Notes under the pieces: model-generated
Databases searched by the model: none
What the model saw: the letters and a program-made list of their open reading frames with translations, nothing else
Told to the model about the DNA's origin: nothing
Position numbers and translations under genes: made by a program
DNA from: Alnus glutinosa
Lineage: Eukaryota > Streptophyta > Magnoliopsida > Fagales > Betulaceae
Direction: 5' to 3'
Assembly: GCF_958979055.1 (NCBI RefSeq)
Contig: NC_084897.1
Location: 26,519,628 to 26,583,627, forward strand
DNA: 64,000 nucleotides
Shown here: positions 24,462-38,100 of the stretch, in pieces
Layout: each line of letters begins with the position of its first letter
Numbering within the stretch: position 1 is the first letter of the stretch

Positions 24462-26717
24462 ATGGCTTGTCTGAGCGATGAGAGCTGGGTTTCTCTTCCC
24501 AAAATGCTCTCGGAGCGCCTCTCTCTTAGGGGGGATCGGGATGAGGAGGAAAAGAAGAGCTTTATTGATTCCAAGACTACTCAGTACCGGTTAGAGAAGG
24601 TTTTTCCTGTTTATGCAATGGGGATTTCGAGGTCTGACTCGGACTGTGCTGGGTTGGTTGGCAATTCGGGTGACCCGGTTGCTGACCCTATTTGGGATGC
24701 TGTGAAAGAAGAGGCCAAGCTGGAGGTACACACTACTATTCTATTCTAATACTTCTATGAAAATTTATTATTATTTTTTCCTTTGTTGGATTGTGAGTGA
24801 TGGGTTTTCAATGTTTCAGAAATTGGATTCTGTTATATTCAGTTTGATGTTTAGTTTTTTTTTTTATTGGTTGTTGTGTAGGATTGATGTTACTTAGAAA
24901 CTAACTTTGATGGGTACAGGAAGTGGCTTTTAAGGTTGTCAGTTGGAGTTGGTTGTACATATGTTTGACTTTGTCTTGGGATGACTTTAGTTTGAATTTT
25001 ATGGTCTTTGTATAATCAAACCATGGGTAGTGAAATTTCATGGATTGGGGTAATAGCAGTGGTTTTCAGTGGAAAACATTCTCATTTAATAATGGTTGGT
25101 GTGAAATCTTACATATAGGGTCAACTTGTTTGGTACCTAGTAAGATTATGGACACACATACAAGCATATAGATAATTTGGATTTGGAACAGTGTTTTGTT
25201 CAATCCATCCTCTTATATTTGTCGCCACACATCATTGCAGGCAGAAAAGGAGCCGATTTTGAGTAGCTTCTTGTATGCTAGTATATTGTCACATAATTGC
25301 TTAGAGCAAGCCTTGGGGTTTGTTCTTGCCAATCGACTGCAGAATCCTACACTCTTGGCGACCCAACTAATGGATATATTCTGTGATGTGATATTGCATG
25401 ACACAGGCATTCAACGTTCGATCCGCCTAGATATGCAGGTAAATCAATGTTCCAAAGAATATGAGTGATCTTTGTTCTGGAATAACTGAATTCGTGTTAA
25501 TGTTTGGAGAACTTCTTTCTACAGGCATTTAAAGACCGGGATCCTGCTTGTTTGTCATATTGCTCAGTTCTGTTGTACCTTAAGGTACTTTTGGCAAAAA
25601 CCTCTTATTTTGTTGTTGCCATATATTGATCTTGGTTGCAAGACTATGTTAATGACAAAAAGTAGTTTATGAGTTATGCTTTGGGATATAAATAAAAGAA
25701 ACATTACAGGATCAGACTTAAAATATAACATGGTCCCCACCTCCCCTGCACACCCAAAAATGAATAGAAAAGGTTGAAATAAAAACATTCATGTAATGTT
25801 AAGATTTATTTATTGGGCCAAATTTGGTTATAACTCACCTGGATTGCTATAAATAATGATGCTGTTAATTTGGTAAAAACTGTTTCAATGTGATCAATTA
25901 TGATGGTGTGCCTTGTCAAATTCATATGATTGCCGACCAGAAATGTTCTGATAATTGTTGTTTGTTTCTGAGAAAGTGGGTGGAAGTGGTAGCCATCATT
26001 TATTTTTTTATTTTTTTATTTATTATTTTTATATATGTATGAAAAAGAAAAAAGAACCAAGTACATCCTTGATGTTGTGAGTCATGCTTTATTGCAGGGA
26101 TATCATTCTTTGCAAGTGCATCGAGTAGCACATGCATTGTGGAGCCAAGGACGCAAAGTATTGGCCTTGGCACTACAAAGCCGAATCAGTGAGGTAGTTT
26201 TGTACTTTCTTGTATAATCCTCGATGAGTTATTTATCAACAAAAAAGTGAAAAGGATGATCCCTGTAGAGCATATCTTCCTCCTCCGCTCTTTGTTTTCT
26301 ATCATCTCTTAATTGTCAACTGTTTTTTCTCCTCAGGTTTTTGGAGTTGACATACATCCAGGTATATTCTCATTTGTAGTTGTTACAGTTTCTATGCTAT
26401 TCTAATTCTCTAAACCTTCTGATATTGAGGCTGGCAAGAGTAAGACTGGCATATTTAAATGTAAAGGGATGTTAAGGTTTTGGACACGTTGCTGAATGTA
26501 GCTTAGATATATTTTTTGAAACATATTTGTGTTATTGTTTCCACCAAACATTTTGATGAAAAGGATTTAGAAAGTGAAAAGATATGGTGGATATTGACTA
26601 CTTGAAGGTTTATGTACAAAACTTGATTCTTCTGCAGAAAGATGGTTGTTACCTCGAGAATATACATCTATTTGAGATAATGAAGGTCATTTCTCTATTA
26701 TGTAAGGCTAATTTTTA

Positions 26718-26758
<41 letters not shown>

Positions 26759-28851
26759 ATTCTGTACAGCTGCAAAAATTGGAGAGGGAATATTATTGGA
26801 TCATGGGACAGGTGTGGTTATTGGTGAAACTGCAGTTGTAGGCAACAGAGTTTCATTGATGCATGTAAGTCAATTTCATTCTCTGTTTTGTTCCCATTAT
26901 TTAATGGAAGGGTTGTTTAGTTATCATTGTTTCAAGCCACCAAATACTTTGATAACACATTACTAGATTTTCTTTTTATACTTCTTTCATTTGTTTGTTT
27001 GTTTAATTTCTAAACAATAATTCATCGGAACTTCTGGGTGAGAATTGGGACATAAAAGAAGGTAAAATAAACTTTTAAATTTTCACATATAGAAATGTCT
27101 TCTTTGGATGACTTCTTTAGCATATTGAAGCTTGAAATGAATAATGAAGACTTTTTGCTAATACTGTTGATCGTTAAGAAGTTCTAAATTTGGAGTTTTA
27201 TTTTTTATTTTTTTCCCGCTATGAAAGCATGGCCATTATGTTGGTTTTGTCAAAGATAATATGAGCATTTGTTTATCAGGGGAAATTTCAGAAATTTCAA
27301 AATCCCCAAAATTTTTACTTTGTTCATATTAAATTGCATTATTTGAATTTCCTGAGTTAATTTAAATTTCAACTAGTATTAAATTCTAGCAAAAAATCAA
27401 ATTAATCTTTGTCATATCATTGTGTCTTCATGTCTTTGCATTGGATATGTACTTTGGAAATTGCATTTCCAGATTATGTTATGATTATTGCAGAAAAATG
27501 TTTTGACAGGGTGTGACTTTAGGAGGAACTGGGAAAGAAGTCGGAGATCGTCATCCAAAAGTAGGTGAAGGTGCACTAATTGGAGCCAGTGCAACTATAC
27601 TCGGGAATATAAAAATAGGTAAAGGTGCAATGGTAGCTGCTGGTTCCCTTGTGTTAAAAGACATCCCTCCGCACAGGTAGAAAGTAATTTCTAATTTTCG
27701 GCCCGATCGTTTTTGTCATCAGTCTGTTTTCATGTTGTTAATTTTGAAATAATAGTTAAGGGACGTTCCTTTTCTTTTTTGGTTCACAAGCATGGTGGCA
27801 GGAATACCAGCAAAAGTGATTGGATGTGTAGCTGAGCAAGATCCATCATTGACTATGAAGCATGGTATGTAGTGTATCTATGAATCAAGCCTACAAATAA
27901 GGGTTTTTATTTTATTTTATTTTATATTCCATTTAGCCTGGAACTTGCATTTGTTTTCTGCATTTAACCGGAAAACGAGGATCTATCTTTATTCTAAGGC
28001 AGCAAATAGCTTAAAGGAATGAAACCTATATTAATTGAGCCCATATTGTTTTATATAATATAGTTGGGCTACTTCCCTAATCTGTTGCAATGGTTCTGTC
28101 TCCTAGAATCTGGAACACCTATTGTTGAAAGACTAGTTGCTTTGTGCTAAACTAATGTATAGCAGCAGTCACATGAAAAACATAGGAATCTTTATCAAGG
28201 CATTATATTGGTCCAACAAAAAGGTCGCCCGGGCAAAAGGTGGACTTCATAAGTATTCTTAATTTCTCTGTAGCAACTATATTTGGGTCCATGTTTGATG
28301 CCGGAAGGTATAGAAACAATTTAGGATGATAAACTAACTATTGGATCTATTTTCGAACCACATCAAGCTTGAGTTGGTAATATATGTCAAATATCCTGAT
28401 TTTAATCTTCTTCTATTTTTTTGCTCTCAAATTTAACACTTCATATGTGAAAACAGATTAGCTATAAAGTTTTTGGTAAGTACCTCTCTCATATCATTCA
28501 TTATCATGCTTTTTGCTATGTGCAGATGCTACCAAAGAATTTTTCCAACATGTGGCTGCTAATTCTAAAGATGGAAGATCAACTGGTTAGCGCTTCGCAT
28601 CATCTTTTCTTGGTTCGGAAGCATTAAAAATCAACCAAATCATTGACTTTGCCTTTTCATGTGTTCTCTGAGCTCTGTTGGTTTTATGCTATTGAAACCA
28701 ATGGCGCTGGTATAACTCTTGGCAACTGTTAATTTCAGGAGCTCAGGATCGTGAAAAAAATGATGAAGGCAACCTAATAAGAGATGTGGCTAGGCTCAAG
28801 GCTCAAATCTCCTTTGCCAATGCCAATGCAAAAGCAATTCCTGGACTCTAG
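24462..28851 (+). CDS. Serine O-acetyltransferase, group 3 (SERAT3-like)
   Basis: It transfers acetyl from acetyl-CoA to L-serine, giving O-acetylserine for cysteine synthesis. The ten exons are 24462-24725, 25241-25438, 25525-25584, 26098-26193, 26337-26361, 26770-26864, 27510-27676, 27791-27864, 28526-28585 and 28739-28851. All are GT-AG and in phase, giving 383 aa. The N-terminal SATase domain (about 75-205) contains [14 protein letters not shown] and RVAHALW. The left-handed beta-helix follows, with the catalytic motifs VDIHP (Asp211), LDHGTG (His226) and DRHP (His261), then the hexapeptide-repeat segment ending GIPAKVIG. There is no obvious transit peptide, so a cytosolic form is likely. 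The multi-exon structure and the extension after the helix fit the plant SERAT3 group, whose members have low affinity for serine in Arabidopsis. The chain ends in Leu, not the C-terminal Ile used by many SATs to bind O-acetylserine (thiol)lyase. An unusually long T run precedes exon 6. Confidence 0.93.
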
Positions 28852-30400
28852 AGCGGGACAATGGTTATCATGTTAAATCCAACAAAAACAATGAAATATT
28901 TTGTCCAGGGTAGCTGTGGAATGTCGTTAGTCATTTATAATCCCTTGTAATCTATGCTGGCATATTGCAAAATTCAACAGATCTTAAAGTGAAGCGACCC
29001 CCCCATTTGTTCTATTTCATGAAAATACTTGTCCACACCCCACAACCATCCATTATGACAAACTTATATAAAAGAATAATGATATAAATCACATTTTTAT
29101 TTCACCATGTTAATGTGGCAAAATCAATTAACTTTTATTAAAAAAAAAAAAGAAGCAAGGGTTGATTGGTACGACCACGTTAGTAGAGCGATAGTGGTGG
29201 GATAAAAATGTAGTTCGTAGCAGTACTCTATAGAAAATACTTCTTCAAATACTGAATACTTTCCATTATGGTAAATGATCAATCATTTACTCATCAAAAT
29301 CGTCCTAAAGTAAGTCTGGAATTGTATGAACTTTCACAAGATACTTGTATGTGAATTGAAGTCCTTGCTTGCAATTCTAATGAATCAGGCCATTCATTCA
29401 AAGTAAACTGTTTAAATGGAGTCATGTTAGCAATAAAGAAATAAAACAAACCAATAAAATTTAAAGGATAAAAGGTTGGTCGGCCACTCTTTGGGATGAT
29501 TGGCTCATCACAACCTGACCATCTCCTCTAATGCATACCTATAAAGTAAACATGTTCTGAATATAATGGCTTCTTTTTAAGTCAGATTAGGAGAAAACAA
29601 AGATGATATGCTCCATGGTCAAGCTTAATAATTGCACTTCAAGAAATGTTGTGAACCAGAATCCTCAAAAAGAACATTCAGATCTTTTCTGTGGTGGGGA
29701 TAAAGGTGACCAAAAGCACTGAAGGGGATCCCAATTGGGTCCTCATGAATTATGATCTTTTTGTCTGAGTTGCTACTTGGCCATTCACTTGCAGTGCAAA
29801 TGCAATTTGTTAAATCCTCAATTATTTTTGAAATTTTAATTTAATAATAAATAAGAAATTTGATTATTTAATTAATATTCTTTTTTTTTCTTCCCAGGTG
29901 TGAGATCATACAAGAAGTGAAATATTTTAATTAGAATAATAGATAAATTGTGAAATCAATATTCAAATTCAAGACTATTGTAATACATGTTAAATCAGCA
30001 ACTATTTTAAAAGCTTAAATTAATTTAAAAAAAAATTAATAAATTTGAATATCTAATTTAGATTCTATCAATAATCCTAATCGTAGTTCCTAGAAGGTCA
30101 GAGGTTAGAAACCAATAGAAATTAGACCTTAAAGAGAGGCCCCATTTGATGCAACACTTTCAACAACCGACTCATTGTTTATCTTGTTTTGTTTTATTTT
30201 ATTTATAATCTTTGACAACATCATTTTGTTTGGCCCGAAGCAACGATTCCCTTAGAAATGGTGTAAAATAAATCTTATTATATTGTTAATAATAATAATA
30301 AAAAAAAAGTTATCTATTCAGAATATGATTTTTTTTTTGGACAAATATAAGCCACAAAATGAAAGGAGCTACATAAGATTTTTATCACTATCTAAAAAGA
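28852..30400. other. SERAT 3' flank and intergenic DNA
   Basis: The first 150 bp or so is probably 3' UTR. The rest is AT-rich with poly(A/T) runs. No gene was seen. Confidence 0.4.
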
Positions 30401-30409
30401 AAAGCAAAG

Positions 30410-31030
30410 CAAAGCTAAGGAGGAGAAGATCGTGAATCATTTCAATACGAAATAGGGTTTGAAGGATAGTTTTTCTCCAAATTGAGTTGGACAATCAATC
30501 CAATCTATTAAACTGACATATATTCTTGAAATATGTGATTTTCACATACATTTTTAATAGGATTTATTGAGCATGTAATTCTAAAAAAAACAGAGTTAGG
30601 AAGGAGAAGAATGTAAATCCTTCTGATGTGAAATAGTCAAATAGGATTTGGAGTTTTTTTTTTTTTTTTTTTTTCCAAACTAGGTTTAAGGATTAACTCG
30701 ATCTACTTAATTGACATATATCTTCAGAGCATGTGATTATCATATGCATTTTTAATAGGATTAACAAAGCGCGTGATTCTCATAAAGACAAAGCTAGTAA
30801 GGAGAAGAATGTGAATCCTTCCAATTCAGAATAGGGCTTGGAGAAGGACAATTTTCTTTTCTTTTTTTTTTCAAATTGGATTTAAGGGTCAACTCAATCT
30901 ATTAAACTGATATATTTTTAGAGCATATAATTATCACATGCATTTTTAATAGGATTAATGAAACATGTGATTTTTATATACATTTTAAAAAAATGCTTAT
31001 AAAAATTACGTGTTCTAAAAATAGATGTCA
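30410..31030. repeat. Tandem repeat, about three diverged copies of a ~195-bp unit
   Basis: The landmark TTTTTAATAGGATT appears at 30551, 30749 and 30943, giving periods of 198 and 194 bp. Around it each copy carries GGAGAAGA.TGTGAATC, AATAGG.TTGGAG, a T run, GGTTTAAGG.T.AACTC and ATCTA.T.AA.TGACATAT in the same order. The copies differ at many positions, so the duplication is old. It has no coding capacity. Confidence 0.8.
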
Positions 31031-31089
31031 ATTTGATAGACTAGTTGAAAGAATATTTTGCAACCCAATTTAAACGAAAACTTGACCTT

Positions 31090-32196
31090 TAAAGATAGGA
31101 TAAAAGAATGAGATTAATGCAAGAAATAGTGGGCCAAAATTGGGCTCCCGAAATACCAATGAGCGCGGGCCTGGTTGCACTCGTTGGCCTAGACAAAGCT
31201 AAATTACTGAAACACCCTTGTCAAAGCGAAGTATGCCATTCTGGACTCCATATGGCGGAGTCGGAGCCATGTCTCTCGGCCATGGTTCCCTGTTAGAGAA
31301 ACACAGCAAAAACAACACCGTTTCCAAGCTCGCTTGCCCTAGCTAGCTTGAGAATTGAGATCCAATCACACATCGGCGATTTCAGCAATTGGGAACGTTT
31401 GGCTCTCAGTCTGAATTGAATCGCCGGTGCTTGGGTTCACAGAAGGTATATTCATTGCGAAACCTTCAAATACTCCTCTCGATTTGGCCAATTCCCTTTA
31501 CGATTTATGAAATTTGTACTATCATTAGCATTGTACATATATTGTCGTTTCAAATCAAATGCTTCTGAACCTGAAATCTGATGGATTTTCAAGCTTTCCT
31601 AAGATTCAGTTATAATGAGATCCACGTAATTGTTATTATTTTTAGTATTATAATGTTGTACTAAGAGAAATGGAATATAGTGGGTCAATTTGCTCAATTC
31701 AGTAGCAGAACTAAGCAATGCCTTCATAAGCATGTGGAATTTCATTGCATAATCTGTGTACGCATAGAGAGCAAGCTAATGCAATTGGTGGCATATGATG
31801 CTTTCGATAAATCGTAGAAATTGAAATTGAGAGAGAGAGAAATTGAATCCTGCTTGTGTTATAAGTTCCGAATTTGAACTTGCATTGCTATCAGTTGGAA
31901 AGGGTGAAAATGAAGCATTATGCTTAGGCTGGTTGCTCGTTTACTTGCTTCCAACTTGTGATAATTCTAATATGAGATATTGTATTCTTTAATAAGGTCC
32001 ACGATTGATGAAGTACTTTTCTGGGCTTGTTTGGATTGCTTAGCTTCAATGGGGTCTAGCTACTAGCTAGTAATGATTTATAATTTCAAGGGACCCTCTT
32101 GCTTTGGTTTGTATATCACCAATGTTTAGCTCCTTTCATAAGCTGTATAATGTGTATGTGATATGTTGCAGCTGATGTGGACAGAAGAGTGAAAAG
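31090..32196 (+). promoter_or_regulatory. GRIP gene promoter, 5' UTR exon and leader intron
   Basis: Two TGGGCY site II-type motifs lie at 31130-31135 and 31141-31146. Such motifs are common in promoters of plant housekeeping genes. The transcript probably starts around 31300-31340. A donor AGAAG/GTATAT at 31445/31446 and an acceptor TTGCAG at 32171 would define a 0.7-kb leader intron. The spliced leader then contains ATGTGGACAGAAGAGTGA (32175-32192), a 5-residue upstream frame ending 4 bases before the main ATG. The exon borders are inferred from splice signals only. Confidence 0.45.
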
Positions 32197-35100
32197 ATGG
32201 CAGCTGAAGGAGGTCATATGGCTGGAGTGTTGGAAATTCATGCAGAAGATGCTTTAAAACCCGAGAAACAGTTGCCCGACACAAATTACTTGAGCAATGG
32301 AAATATTGCCTTGGAAAATGGGTTGCCTGATGTTGACCCATGTTCGGGTGATAGTCATGATCAGTTGGTTCAAATGGTTACTGAACTAAAATTTCAGAAT
32401 GAATTCTTGAAGTGTCAATTTGAGGATTTGAAAAATCTTCAATTGGAAGAGATTGTGTCTAACCAACAAACAATAGCAAGTGAGACAGATGGTGGAGAGT
32501 CCGAAGATGTGAAAGAACTTCGTGAAAAGATAGAATCTTTGGAGAAAGAACTTTTGGAGGAAAAACAGACAAGGGGTGCGGCAGAGGAGGCTTTGAAGCA
32601 TCTTACATCGGCATACTCAGAGGCAGATGCAAAAGCCCAAGAGCTCTCTGCAAAGCTTGCTGAAGGTCAGATTTTATCCGTTTGATTTTCAAGTTTTTCA
32701 TCTATACAATAAGACTTGTTAAAAATATTTGTCGCCAAGTGGTGGAGCGGATGCAATTGCACATTCACCTAAATCTAAGAGTCTTACCTTTATAGAACAT
32801 TTCTTAGTCTGAATGGATAGCATGGTTTCTTTGCGTAGCTGAACAGAAGCTGGATCAAGAAATAAAAGAGCGTGAAGAGAAGTACTCTGAACTTGACTCA
32901 AAATTTAACAGGCTTCACAAACGAGCAAAACAACGCATACAAGATGTTCAAAAGGTACATGGTCTTTGACTTCTTTCTGCCTTAGCTTGCTACTCTATGA
33001 TACTGTTTACCTTGCTATTTTTTAAAATGAAATTTTTATGACGCAAGTGTTTTTGAATGTTAAAATTCTAAGTCACTTATTTGGTTGTCTTGTTTTCACA
33101 AATTTGGGATGCTTTCATGTTTAGACAGATCATCTTTGGGAGACTTTTAGTTAAGCCCAAAAAAACTCTACTATGACCTTGCTCTTGAAACAGCATCTTC
33201 TTGGGGACTATATGTTTCCTGTGATATCGTAACATTACTCATGTTATTGTGGTACCAAGGTTTAATGTCTTATCTAAATTCCTAAAGTTTCTGCAGAAAT
33301 GGTGCCATTGTTTGGTCATGGTCAGCTTTGTGCCTCACCTCCTTGACCAATGATGCTTTTCCCAATATGGTAATGGCATAATGCTGCTTGTGGAACTACT
33401 GAGGGGGCACTTGTATACTGGCAAAGGTCTTGTTGTATAAAAGGAAAAAAAAAAAAAAAAACAAGAGACATGCACACTATTCCGGGCCACTTTCCTTGGT
33501 ATATAGGGATTGTAGCATCATCTTCTTTATCTCTAGCAAACCACTCTCACGATCTTCAAAACTCTTTGCGTTCTGCTCTCTCCAAAGACACCACATTAAA
33601 CACAAATGAGCTAACCTCCAGATTTGCAAAGCATGACAAGTTCCCAATTGTCTCCTCCAACTTCGCAACAAATCACTCACCCTTCGAGGCATAACCCAAT
33701 CAACACCAAATAGCTGAAAAATCACATTCCACAATTGAGTTGCAAATTCACAGTGAAGGATAAATGATTAATAGACTCCACACACTTCTTATATATACAA
33801 CACCACTCTATTACAATAACATTTCTCTTTTGTAAATTATCCAAAGTTAAGGTTTTCCCTAAAACCACAATCCAAACAAGAACTCTACTCTTGAGGGTGC
33901 CTTAACTTTCCAAATACTCTTCCAAGAGAGATTGGACCTTAGATAATACCTGATAATACGACTTAACTTCAAATGTTTCCTTTTAGATGGAATCCAGCAA
34001 ATTGTATCTTCGCCTCCATGCCTTACTCTTTGAGAATACAACATCTCAAAGAACCCCGAAACCACTTCCACCTCCCAATCATGCACCAGTCTAATAAATA
34101 TAATATTCTAATGAATGTTTCCATTCTGTAGCTGCATATTATCTGCCTCCCACACATCCTTGCCACAAGCAATAGTGAATAATTCCGGAAAGGAGACCTT
34201 CAAAGGTTGCTCCCCACACCAAACATCGTTTAGCCTATGGAGAATTTAGCTTTGAGAAAGTATCTCTCTTTGGTTTGGATCTTTTTTTCTTGGAATACTT
34301 GTGGTAAATATTTCATTAAAATAGATAGAACCCAGGAAACTGATATAAAGGATTAAGAGTTCATGCATTTATTTTTAATTTGTACTGCACACAATTTTTG
34401 GAGGAGTGACATAATGGCTGCTACAAAACATTTGTGATGAAACTGATTGTCACTGAGTTTCCTTTACATGAAAAGGATGAACAAATAACTTGGTCAAGGG
34501 CCAAATATAATGCTCGATAAATTCTACATTAAATTTTATAGTCCACTTCTTTTGTGTTGTTAGCCTTTTATTTAAAAGTAGTAAGGGAAATGGTCACGTT
34601 TGCTCTGAAATTAAGTTCAGATGTTATTTGGTTTGTCATTTTCAGGAAAAAGATGATCTTGAGGCCCAGTTTCGTGAACTGAGTGAAACAGCTGAGCGAG
34701 CATCATCCCAACAGTCAGCGTTGCAGCAAGAGCTGGAGCGGACACGACAACAAGCAAATGATGCATTAAAAGCAATGGATGCAGAGAGGCAACAATTAAG
34801 GAGTACAAACAATAAGTAAAATCTCTAATTAACTGTTTATTTGAGTTGAGAAACTTATGTATGTTTTTGTCGGCATGTGAGACGTGTGTGTGGGTGTGCT
34901 GGTGTATTTGATGGGACAGACAATAGTACCATTTGTTTAGGCAACATTGAGGATTTAAATTTTTCTGTTTACAGTCCTGTTTTCATAATTGTAACATTGT
35001 CCTTGAAATCTAGACTCCGAGACACCATTGAGGAATTGCGGCGTTCATTGCAACCAAAAGAGAGCGCTCTTGAGGCTTTGCAACAGTCGCAATTGGAGAA

Positions 35101-38100
35101 GGACCAGGTATGCATATCATTGAAAATGATGAAATTTGGCTTACAGAACTTTGCTTTTGCTAAATATAGAACCCCCTGCATTTTCATGTGTAAAGGCATG
35201 TGGGAGAATATAACATATATATATGTCTCTGTTCATGGTTGTTTTGCATGTATACTTTGGTTACTATTCTTGTTTGCATGTACAAGTGCTTTATACCACC
35301 TCACTATTAAGGTTTAATTTTAACTACATCAATTATTTGATCAAGAGTAAAATTCTTGGTGACTTCATTAACAAACTTCTGATGATGACAACTAAATCAC
35401 AGTAATGTAACAAGTTATTTTGACAGGCTTTTATATCTCTCTAACTTGATTTGATGTATTATTATTAGGCTCTTCGTTGAAATTTTTCTAGCATTGTTAT
35501 GCCTTTACTGCCTTTATTGTTGCATTTATGAAAAAAATTGATGTCTTAACTTGCTTGTGTCCTAGATGTTGGAAGATATGCGGGGATTATTACAAGCTGC
35601 GGATGAAAAAAGGCAAGCTTCACTAGCTGAGCTCTCCGCTAAACATCAGAGGGTAAATTTGCATTAAGATGGTTCAAATGTGGTTCCTTATTTTAACATT
35701 AAGAACTTTTGTGTTTTTTGCACTGCTACGTGTTGTGCAAGATGTAGTGCTCTAGCTTCAGAACTATCTGTGTTTTTTCAGAATTTGGAGAGTTTGGAAG
35801 CCCAACTTGCTGATGCATTATCTGATAGAAGCAAAGCAACTGAAACTATTTCTTCACTACAGGTAAGAGTTATTCATATGAGGTTCATTCTTTTATTTGC
35901 TCTAGTGTAAATGGCCCCTCCTCCCCACGTAAGAGCAGGGTGGAGGCTGAGGTTGTGGTTGTTTTCTTGTTCCAACTTTCTCGGTTAACTTCTAGGGATG
36001 CAACACTCATCTAATTAAGATGACACGTTTTCAGTTTTTTATGTGAATAGATTTTCTAAAAAAAAGTGTTTTAACGTTATTAATGTGTGTGTGTGTGTGT
36101 AAAGGCATGAATAATTGCTTTCAGAATAGGGAAATAATATAGGGCACTGCTGTATTTTAAATCTTAACTTTTTTTTCTTTTCAAAGTCAATTGCTTATTT
36201 TTATAGCCTATTGGTGCTGGATGTCTTAGAAATTTTCTCATGATGAGTTGGACTTAAGGATTGGAAATATATTGCCAGGTGCTAGTTGCAGAGAAAGAGT
36301 CTAAGATTGCAGAGATGGATGCTGCTTCAACTGGTGAAGCAGCTCGGCTTAGAGCTTCTGTGGAAACTGTAAAGGGAGAGCTTGCTCACCTGAAACATGA
36401 GCATGTATGAGTCAAACACTAAGCATTAGTAAATTTTCCTTCTTCAATCGCATTAAAGGTCTTTGTGACGTGAATATTATCGTTTAAGAGATGATCACAA
36501 GTTTTGGCTTTCAATTTGTGCTTCTTTAAGAAGGGGTGGGCTTCCATTAAAATGAAAGGATCAGAAGAAAAGAGTTAGATACTTGACAATTTATTTCAGG
36601 ACAAAACTTTGTGAATTGTATTGTGACCTTCTCATCTATATAGCTAGTTACATGCATATATGTATATTCAGTTCTACACTCATATGTAATGCATCAGGAG
36701 AAAGAAAAGGAGAGCTTGGAAGCTGCCTCCCGGGCACTTAAAACTAAACTGGAAATTGCCGAGAGTAATTGCATACGCGCAGAAATTGAAGCAGCTAAAA
36801 TGAGAAGTATATTTGCATCCGTTATTAAAAAAATTTCAAATTACATATATATGTGAAATGAATATTCATTCTTTTCTTATTTGGCAGGTCAACTAGAATC
36901 TGAGGTGTGTGTACAAGCTCAGATGCTAAATACTAGAGATGCTGAGTTAGTGGCTGCCAAGGAGGAGGTATAAAATTATTCTTACTTCCCCCGTGATTTC
37001 TGAAAATCATTCTATATATATAGTGCACTGGGCATGAAATATAGCTCTGATCCTGTGGGTAAGAAAATGTAAAAACATGAAGAGAATAAATAACTACGTG
37101 TTGTTTGCATGCTCAAAATGTATTTCATCTTACCCTTATATGTCTGGGATGAGGGGCCAATTAAATGGTTATTTGAGAGGAAAAAGCTATATGGAGGGTG
37201 CTTTTATTCTTAAAGGGACGTCCTCTTTATCTTGGCAATCCACTAAATTCCCTGAACTTTGTTCCATTCAGATTTTGGGGTATGCTCTGACCTGCTAACT
37301 TCTGGAAAGAGCTCATAGTGAGGGAACCATCTTGGTCGTATTCCTGTATCATAATCTACTGTTCCAGAGGATTTCATCCATCTTGTTGATGTTGTGCTTT
37401 ATCGGAAGCGGAATAAGTGTTGATGCATTGTGAATATTGCTCTAATATAACTTAGAGCTAATTGCTTGCATATCCAACTTTGTTTACCTTCTGCCTGAAA
37501 GCATTTGTTGCTGACTTTGGTCTGAAAATATTATAGAAACTAGTTTCGTTTACTCGGGCTTTGAAACATTGATACCCAACCATCCCCCTTAACTATAGTG
37601 GTGATGGCCTTTTGACTTCTATTGTTATTAGGAGTTGGCAATGGAATTTTTTCTGGAGAAAGATACTGACACAAACTTCTATTCTTGCAATGGAGTTCCT
37701 GGATCTCATCTGGGGAAATTATGCACCTATTTTCCACAGCTATCAATTAACTAATGGAATATTTGGTGGTTCATGGCTTTGTAGTTCAGCAAACGGGGAA
37801 CCTTTTCCCATGAGGGACATCTAATTACACTCACACACACATACTTGTGCTGAAGAGCATGTTCTTGCTTATCTAACTCTGATATTACTGCTCTTTCATG
37901 TGAAGTTGCATATGTTTAATTTTCCTGATCCATTGCCTGACCTCATATCTTCCTCTTTCTTAATATAAATTTTGCAGATCAGCCGCCTTGAAAGTGAGTT
38001 TTCTTCCTACAAGATTCGTGCTCATGCACTTCTCCAAAAGAAGGATGCAGACCTAGCTGCAGCTAAGGACTCCGAACAACTTAAAGTTCTTGAGGAAGCA

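Noticed and set aside
32736..32790. A tRNA-like stretch in a GRIP intron (GTGGTGGAGCGGATGC)
   Set aside because: Only a weak A-box-like word. No B-box and no matching acceptor stem could be found.
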